64,000 nt of DNA from Ahaetulla prasina (Eukaryota; Chordata; Lepidosauria; Squamata; Colubridae): positions 179,937,459 through 180,001,458 of the forward strand of contig NC_080539.1 in assembly GCF_028640845.1 (NCBI RefSeq), in the 5' to 3' direction. The position numbers were made by a program, and so were the translations under genes. The notes beneath the pieces were generated by a model. That model did not search any database. It was not told the origin of the DNA and saw only the letters and a list, made by a program, of their open reading frames with translations. This document shows positions 38,831-47,400 of the stretch, one piece after another. Positions within the stretch are counted from its first letter, which is position 1; every line of letters begins with the position of its first letter.

Positions 38831-41375
38831 AAATCAGACTCAAGATCTCCAACATCCTCTGCACCAGCAAGCCACCCAAAAGCAACTTACCCAAAGAGGA
38901 ACAGACCGCACTACTTAACCTGAAAAAAGATACCAGCATAATAATCCTACCAGCAGACAAGGGCAACGCCACGGTGGTTATGAACACATCTGACTACCAA
39001 ACCAAATTAACCAACCTACTCCAAGACCCTGCATACAAGCCCCTAAACACAGACCCCACCACCTACCTAGAAAACCACTAGATCCAAAATAGAAGCCTCC
39101 CCCATCAGCGAAGAAATCCAACAAAGAATCATTCCCAGAGAGAAATCATCCAGATGCCCTAAGCTCTATGGCCTCGACAAGATACACAAAGAAGGAACCC
39201 CACTCAGACCCATAGTCAGCTCCATAGGCTCACCTCTACAAAACCTAGCCAAATTTCTCGCCAAACAACTACAGCCCTATGCAGAATCCATCACCTCACA
39301 AAGAAGTGACTGTAGTTGTGTTTGAAATTTTAACTTTTGGAGAAGGTTATTCCACAATACCATAGGTGTTTGGTCTTCTACTCTAATAAGTCCTTCCTTA
39401 ATCACTACTGCTGACTATATCTCTTTTGTATCTAATAGTATCTAATAGTATCTAATAGTATCTAATAGTATCTAATAGTATCTAATAGTATCTAATAGTA
39501 TCTAATAGTTAACCCTAAAACAATTCTGATATTATTATAGTCACTACAGAAATATAATATAGTTCATCAATTTAGTCCAACATATATCTATTTTCTATAA
39601 ACAATTATTTATATAAACCACTATTGTAGATTATTCTACTTATAATTAATATTATTTAATAAACAATATCTTAACTTGGCTTAACTATATATTTTTTCTG
39701 GTCCAACACCTTAAAGCCACAGGACATAAAATTGATTTTAAAAATACCAGAACTATCGCCAAAACTGAACTTTAACAACAGAATAATCAGAGAAGCCATC
39801 GAGATAGAAAAATGCCCACACAGCATGAATAAACGAGATGATACCTCCCGCCTACCAGCCATTTGGAAACCCGCCCTTATCGACAAACGAGTCCCTAACA
39901 CGAGGAATGACACCAGACCCACACTCACGAGGTCCACACAGGATGTCACCACCACACATCCACCCAGAAAGCAGACCCAAACCCACACTGATCAGGAAGC
40001 ACGACCAAGGACCAGAAGCCAGACCGCAGCTGCAACATTAGCCATTTCAAACCCCTCCAATCCATACATACAGCAGACAGACACCCACTATGAAGATGTA
40101 GTAAGACCACAAACGCGAAGCCAAACAACAGCAATGCAGCTCACCAGCTCAAATTCCCCTGCAACTCAGACTAATCTGAGCACAACCAAGCCCCCACCAA
40201 CACAGGACACACCCCCAGCCAATCAGAGCACAAAAGAACCCCCATCCAATCAGAGCACAAAAGAACCCCATCCAATCAGAGCACAGCCAAGCTCCCACCC
40301 AATCAGTTCAAACCCCACTAAAATCCAAGACAGAGAACAAGAAAACGGCACAGCCCTCCTCCCATATATAAAAGGCACCACAGACAGAATCAGCAAGATC
40401 CTCCACAAACACAACATCAAGACAGCATTCTGCACAAACAGAAAATATCCACCATCCTAAGAAACCCCAAAGACAAAATTGAGTTAGAAAATCAAGGAGT
40501 ATATGAAATCCCATGCACCGCCTGCCCCACCACATACATTGGACAAACCAACAGAAGAATAAGTGCACGATTGAAGAACACAAGAACTCATTCAAAAAGA
40601 GGAACTAACTTCTTCCCTGGTCCAACACTTTAAAGTCACAGGACATGATATTCACTTTAAAAAGACCAGAACTATCGCCAAAACTGAACACTTTAACAAC
40701 AGAATAATCAGAGAAGCCATCGAGATAGAAAAACGCCCACACAGCATGAACAAACGAGATGATACCTCCCGCCTACCAGCCATTTGGAAACCCGCCTTAT
40801 TGACAAACAAGTCCCTAACACGAGGAATGACACCAGACCCACACTCACGAGGTCCACACAGGATGTCACCACCACACATCCACCCAGAAAGCAGACCCAA
40901 ACCCACACTGATCATGAAGCATGACCAAGGACCAGAAGCCAGACCGCAGCTGCAACATTAGCCATTTCAAACCCCTTCAATCCATACATGCAGCAGACTG
41001 ACAACCACTATAAAGATGTAGCAAGACCACAAAGCCAAACAACAGCTATGCAGCTCACCAGCTCAAATCCCCTGCAGCACAGACTAGACTGAGCACAACC
41101 AAGCCCCCACCAACACAGGACACACCCCAGCCAATCAGAGCACAGAAAACCCCATCCAATCAGAGCACAGCCAAGCTCCCACCCAATCAGTTCAAACCCC
41201 ACTAGCAGTTAAAAGGAAGAAACAGCTGCATCACACATTGCTCCCAGAAGCACGGTTGAAGCCTGAAGATGACGAATGAGACTTCACGAAACGTCGCCAA
41301 GACACTTCCAATTTTACACGGAGAAAACCCGAACAACCAAAGACCTATATACAAACACCCATGAAAACCACAGAA

Positions 41376-41450
<75 letters not shown>

Positions 41451-44400
41451 GTTCTGTATAAATCTCACAATGATAGGTATCTGAATTATATAAGAGTGTT
41501 GAATAGAATAGAATAGAATAGAATAGAATAGAATAGAATAGAATAGAATAGAATAGAATAGAATAGAATAGAATAGAATAGAATAGAATTTTTATTGGCC
41601 AAGTGTGATTGGACACACAAGAAATTTGTCTTGGTGCATATGCTCTCAGTGTACATAAAAAAAAGATACAACATTTACAACACAACTGATGGTCAATATA
41701 TCAATATAAATCATAAGGATTGCCAGCAACAAAGTTACAGTCATACAGTCATAAGTGGAAAGAGATCGGTGATGGGAACTATGAGAAGATTAATAGTAGT
41801 GCAGATTTAGTAAATAGTTTGACAGTGTTGAGGGAATTATTTGTTTAGCAGAGTGATGGCCTTGTGTCTAGTTGTTCTGGTGTGCAGTGCTCTATAGCGT
41901 CGTTTTGAGGGTAGGAGTTGAAACAGTTTATGTCCAGGATGTGAGGGATCTGTAAATATTTTCACGTCCCTCTTCTTGTTTCGTGCAGTATACAGGTCCT
42001 CAATGGAAGGCAGGTTGGTAGCAATTATTTTTTCTTCAGTTCTAATTATCCTCTGAAGTCTGTGTCTTTCTTGTTGGGTTGCAGAACCAAACCAGACAGT
42101 TATAGACGTGCAAATGACAGACTCAATAATTCCTCTGTAGAACTGAATCAGCAGCTCCTTGGGCAGTTTGAGCTTACTGAGTTGGCACAGAAAGAACATT
42201 GTTTGTTGTCCTTTTTTGATGATGTTTTTGATGTTAGCTGTCCATTTTAGATCTTGCGATATGATAGAACCTAGAAATTTAAAGGTTTCTACTGTTGATA
42301 CTGTGTTGTCTAGTATTGTGAGAGGTGGAAGTATGGAAGGGTTTCTCCTAAAGTCTACCACCATTTCTACGGCTTTTCTTTGCTGCCTGGGGAATTCTGG
42401 GTGTTGAAGTCCACTAGGCTTAAAGTTGCCAAGGTTGGAGACCCCTGTTCTATATAATATTCCCATTTAATTTCTCTATCTCCACTAGACGGCAGTGCCG
42501 CTTATTTAAAAGTCTTTCTTTTTTCCACTTTAAACTTTCAAAGCCAAAATTTCAATTTAAATAGCAATGCCTAATGATTCATTAGCCATACAAAGTCTCT
42601 TTGTCCAATCTGCTTTCAATCCATTAAGTTTACTTTAAATTTACTGTGATTAGTTTTTAGTTAGTTTTTATTTCTGGCTTCCGCTTTACTGCCGCTGTTC
42701 CGGAAGTGGGGAGGTAGTCTTAGTTATCATCCTCCCCTTTCCTCTTTGCCAAAACTTTTCAAAAATCTTTTTAAAGTTTGAGAGATGAAAGATGCTTATG
42801 CTTGACATTGCAGTATTGGCATCTTTTAATGCTTGTGCTAGATGTTTCTTTGAAACAAAGTTCAATGCAGGCAGTCTTATTCTGATGTTTTTGTGCTGTT
42901 CTAGATGCTCAGTTATTCTTTGTTTCAGTTCTTTTACTTCTTTCGTTACAGAGTTTTGTTCTTCCTGTGGCGAAGAAGTGGGTTCCTGGTTTCTAAATGA
43001 AAACAATTGTATATCTCTGTTGGATTCTTCTACTACCAACTTTCCCTGGTTTGCCTCTACATTCTGAATTACTTCTGGCAAGGCTTTGATTTCTTTGCCC
43101 TGGGTGAACCTTTTCAATTCTTCCAATTTTGCTTCTGTGAATACTTTATTTCTGTTCTGTTATTTCTGGTTCTGGATGTTGTTCTTTCCAGAACTGGTGC
43201 ATTCTTTTCAAATATCCTCTTCTTGTTGAGCTTGCTCTGTAATAACAGATCATTATTTTTTTGTTTTCAGTCACTGTATATTTGTGATGGGTAAACACCT
43301 TTTTTTCCAGTAGTTCTGCAGCTGCTGGCCCTGGTTGCACAGCCAACAGTCCTGAGTCCTTTAGCCCATTTTTCACCAGATATCCAGGAACTCCATGGAC
43401 CTTGTTAACTCGGGCGACATCCGAGCTGGTATGGCTTTCTGAAATTTATGTCTCACCATATTTTTTATGGGAGAGATACTCTTTGTCCAATTCCTCTGAG
43501 ACCTGTCCAATATGGTTGAATCTCTGGCATAGCTCTCATCTTCCTCAGAGCACACAAGCCCCACAACCACATCAAAGTAGTGCTTCACTGGGGGGGGGGA
43601 TTATTTTTTTATTATTATTATTAATTATTCATTAAACATGAAACTCAGTCAACTGAACATTCAAAAATGCATCACAAATACCATTGACTAGTGCTAATGG
43701 TACGTGTTGCTGCCAGCATCCTAGGTATCAACCAAGTACCTTCTTAAGATGTACGAAGTTCTGAGTAGCGCAGTTTTTTGTAATTCCGCTGGTGTTATTG
43801 CAGGAAGCTGCAATTTGTTGATATAACTTATAAAATTCTTGGACATGGTACCAAGTGTCCCAATGACAATGGGTATCACTGTTACATGTTTCATCCATAG
43901 CCGTGTAGTTTCGATGGCCAGGTCGCGATATTTCATGATTTTTTCCATTTCTTTTTCTTTGACTCTGGCGTCTCCTGGTACAGCAATATCAATAAACTGT
44001 ATGTTTTGGCCCTCAACAACCATGATATCTGGCATGTTATGTTCCATATTGTTGTTGTTGTTGTTGTTATTCCCTCCTCTTATATTCATTACTATAAAAC
44101 CCCTCCTTCAGTAAACCTTGATTATTGGTTTTGGGTCCTGCATTTTGATTGAACAACTTTAAGGTAAAATGTTGCATTATAGTAAAATACAGCTTAAAAG
44201 TTATTTAGAATTGCTCCAGCTGATAATTTATTAGTGTGCTTCATGTTTTTCCATGAACAGTAATTAAATCAGTAATTATTGACTTGCAATATCATTTTTA
44301 AAATGTAGTTGTAATTTTTTTTAGTAGAAATTGCTCCAGGGCAACATTTACTTCTCAATAAATGCTTTACAAAATCATGTATTAATTTCTATAGCCATGC

Positions 44401-47400
44401 ATTAAATGTACTCCTTTTCATATGATTTTTATCCTTTCAATTTTTAGGGCATGTACATAGTTCCATTGCTGACTTCTGTGCTCCATGATGAATCTCAATG
44501 GGAGAAACCTTATGAATTCTATCTTGAACATTTTCTTGATTCTGAAAGAAAATTTGTGAAAAAAGATGCGTTCATGCCATTTTCTGCAGGTAAATCTTTG
44601 ATGTCAAAGTATATGTTCTACAAAAAGGCATATTTTTATATTCTATAAAAATCCTTAATGTCTTGTTTGAAAAGAAAACAATTGATTAAAGCTTGATTTC
44701 ATAGGTCTTGATTTGATGATGTTTAGGCCTAATGGACAACATGGGAAGTACACATTAGTAAGCCTTAGTAAGACCACATTGGACATACTCCATCCAATTT
44801 TAGTCACCACAATATAAAAAAAATGTTAAGATTCTGGAAAGAGTGCAGAGAAGAGCAACAACAATGATTAGGGGCCTGGAGGCTAAACCATTTGAAGAAC
44901 TGTTGCAGAAGTTGGGTATAGCTAGTCTGATGAAAAGAAGGACTAGAGGTGACATGGTTCCGATATTTGAGGGGCTGCCACAAAGAAGGGGGAGGGAGGT
45001 CAACCTATTTTCCAAAGCACCAGGAGGCAAGACAAGAAACAGTGCATGGAAAATAACCAAGGAAAGAAGCAATCTAGAACTAAGGAGAAATTTCCTAACA
45101 GTGAGAACAATTAACCAGTGGAACAGCTTGCCTTCAGAAGTTGTGGGTGCTCCTTTTAAGAAAAGACTGGATAGCCATTTCTCCAGAGTAGTATAAGCTC
45201 TCCTGCTTGAGCAGATAGTTGGACTAGAAGACCTCCAACTCTGTTATTCTGTTAATGGATGTGTGGCCAAGCTCATTGAGGGACTAGTATGTTGTTTCAA
45301 AGTCTGCCGGAGAATAATCAGCACTGTGCATGAGTTATTGTTATTCCTGCTGTGTTTGTCTCAGCATCTCTGTATTTTAGCAATTCAGGATGAATCTTGT
45401 CTTTCAGCCTTCCTGGCTGACATTGCCTTCAAATGGACCCAGATTTTGGGTTTTCTTAACTTGAAGCTTTTATTAGCTTTTCTTAAGGTTTCATTGTTAG
45501 ATCACAGAATAAAATGCAATAAAGAAAAATAAAATAAGGTGATAAAAAGAGTATTAGAAATAAGTAAATTGGATTAAAATTAAGCTGGGGCTACAATTAA
45601 GCACTTTTTAAAATATCTTGCTAAATTTAAATGACCAAAACAAAAGTAGCATCCTGATTTCTAATCCTTTGAAACTCTAAGTCAATCATCTGAGGTCCAA
45701 GCCAAGTAGTTTGGCTCTGATTTCATTGTAAGCTCAGTAGTGGAGGACAGAGGGAATAATGTTTTCCCCTTGACCAACCACACAGGAACAGAGACACTGT
45801 TCAACAGGATGTTTATCACATTTCCCAGACCAGGCAAAGCCATTAAGATGTGAAAGAGTTTCCCAGTGGGGCACTAAGAATATTCATAAGCTTTTGGGAG
45901 AGGCTTCAGAGTTTTCATAGTAATAGTACAAGGATGAAAATACAGTTGCCTGTATCATATTGGGAACTTTATTTTCAATAAGCTTTTTTCTAATGTTTTT
46001 TTCTCTTCTAAGAACTAAATTTTCCCCAAAGAGCAGAGAATTTGATAACCAGAAGGGATGCCCTGAGGAGGCTTAAAATCTTCCCCATGAAATTATTTTG
46101 CATTAGGTCCGATTGAGTAATAACCCACTCATCTCAATACATATCTCAGCTCCATAAATATCTGAGGTATCACTTTGCCCTAAGGATATAAGGTTTTTGG
46201 ATTTTTTAATGATTAAAATTTTATTTTATTCAAAAAGAAATTAAATCACAAAACTCCCAAAAATAAAAAAAACAAACAAAATAACAAACAAGACATTAAG
46301 AAAATAAAATAAGGTGATAAAACCTAATATCTAAACACATTGTCAAAGACTGATTTGCACTATATTTCCTCTTTGCTTGCAGCTAGACAATAATAGGGAG
46401 GGGGTGGTCGAAATGCAAGGGAGGGAGAATGGCATTCAAGCATTCATTGGTACCATGGGCCTTTACTGGCATCCCAAGGAAACTCGGAGCAGATGTCCCG
46501 GCATTGCAGACTGTTTCCCAAAACAAAATGAACAGGAGTGATTGGTGGATGTTTTGGACTGTGGGTGACCTGTAAGGAAAAGGGGAATTAATTATACTTG
46601 CTTTTGTGTGGAAAAACCAGAGCTGGTTTCACTTCTTTTGTTCCAATGTGGTTTATTCAGTAAAGTTTTATACTGTTGGTAAAATAATGTCCCAGGAGTT
46701 TCTTTTTCTGGATTCACTAACTGATACATATATTATTCCTGCTAGTTAAATACTGATAATGCATACAATATTGATTTCCCACTCCTTGCAAAACAGGCCC
46801 AAAAGATTTTTAAACTACTAAATCTATTTGCAAATTACTAACCTGTCATCTCTATAGAATATTAATGACAGAGTAATTAATAACTCATTCTGGATCCACA
46901 TTTGTTTTTTGTTTAATAACATCTCTTACCAATTGTTGTCTGATTAAATATAATAAATTCAATCTCCACAATCTTCCCAACAAAGCTCAGGCGAAATTGG
47001 TTCCTGATAAAGTGTGATAAATCCATTTCCCCATTTCATTCAATCCTCCTAGGGACAATTTGTCATTTCTCCAATCAGTATAATTTCTGATGTTATAAAA
47101 AGACTGCAGACCTGAAACTCAAACAGGTATATGCAATCAGTTCAGTTTATATAGTCTCCCTTTCTTTCTGATAGATCAACTAGTTTCAAGTCACATTCTT
47201 TTTGTGAATCTGATTTATCCAAAGCTATATACATCTGAATATTTTCCACAGTCGTTATCATTTTATCAAACTTTTAAAACTTTCAACTAAAGATTGCATG
47301 CAAATATAAGTGTCTTAGGATAATGTTGCAGTCTGGGCTGGTACTGGGACCAGAGGTTTAGTCTTCTGAACTTTCAGATTATGTTGGAGCCCATCTTCAG

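Larger units (their letters stand above)
39690..41390 (+). mobile_element. Two joined Penelope-like copies incl. GIY-YIG endonuclease
   Basis: The first copy (39690-40318) is the C-terminal ORF part, ending at the repeat-rich CCAATCAGAGCAC segment. It is joined directly to the second copy (40319-41390), which starts before the endonuclease and runs through the C-terminal part again to the terminus. Head-to-tail arrangements are usual in Penelope. The open frame 39732-40460 crosses the junction. A frameshift near 40441 separates it from the endonuclease. Confidence 0.82.

Noticed and set aside
39430..39508. Regular array considered as CRISPR
   Set aside because: Units are 10 bp with no spacers, in a eukaryotic genome; it is a minisatellite.
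38077..40915. Repeated - strand ORFs beginning [14 protein letters not shown]
   Set aside because: They are antisense to the Penelope C-terminal coding region, which reads sensibly on the + strand; they recur only because the element does.
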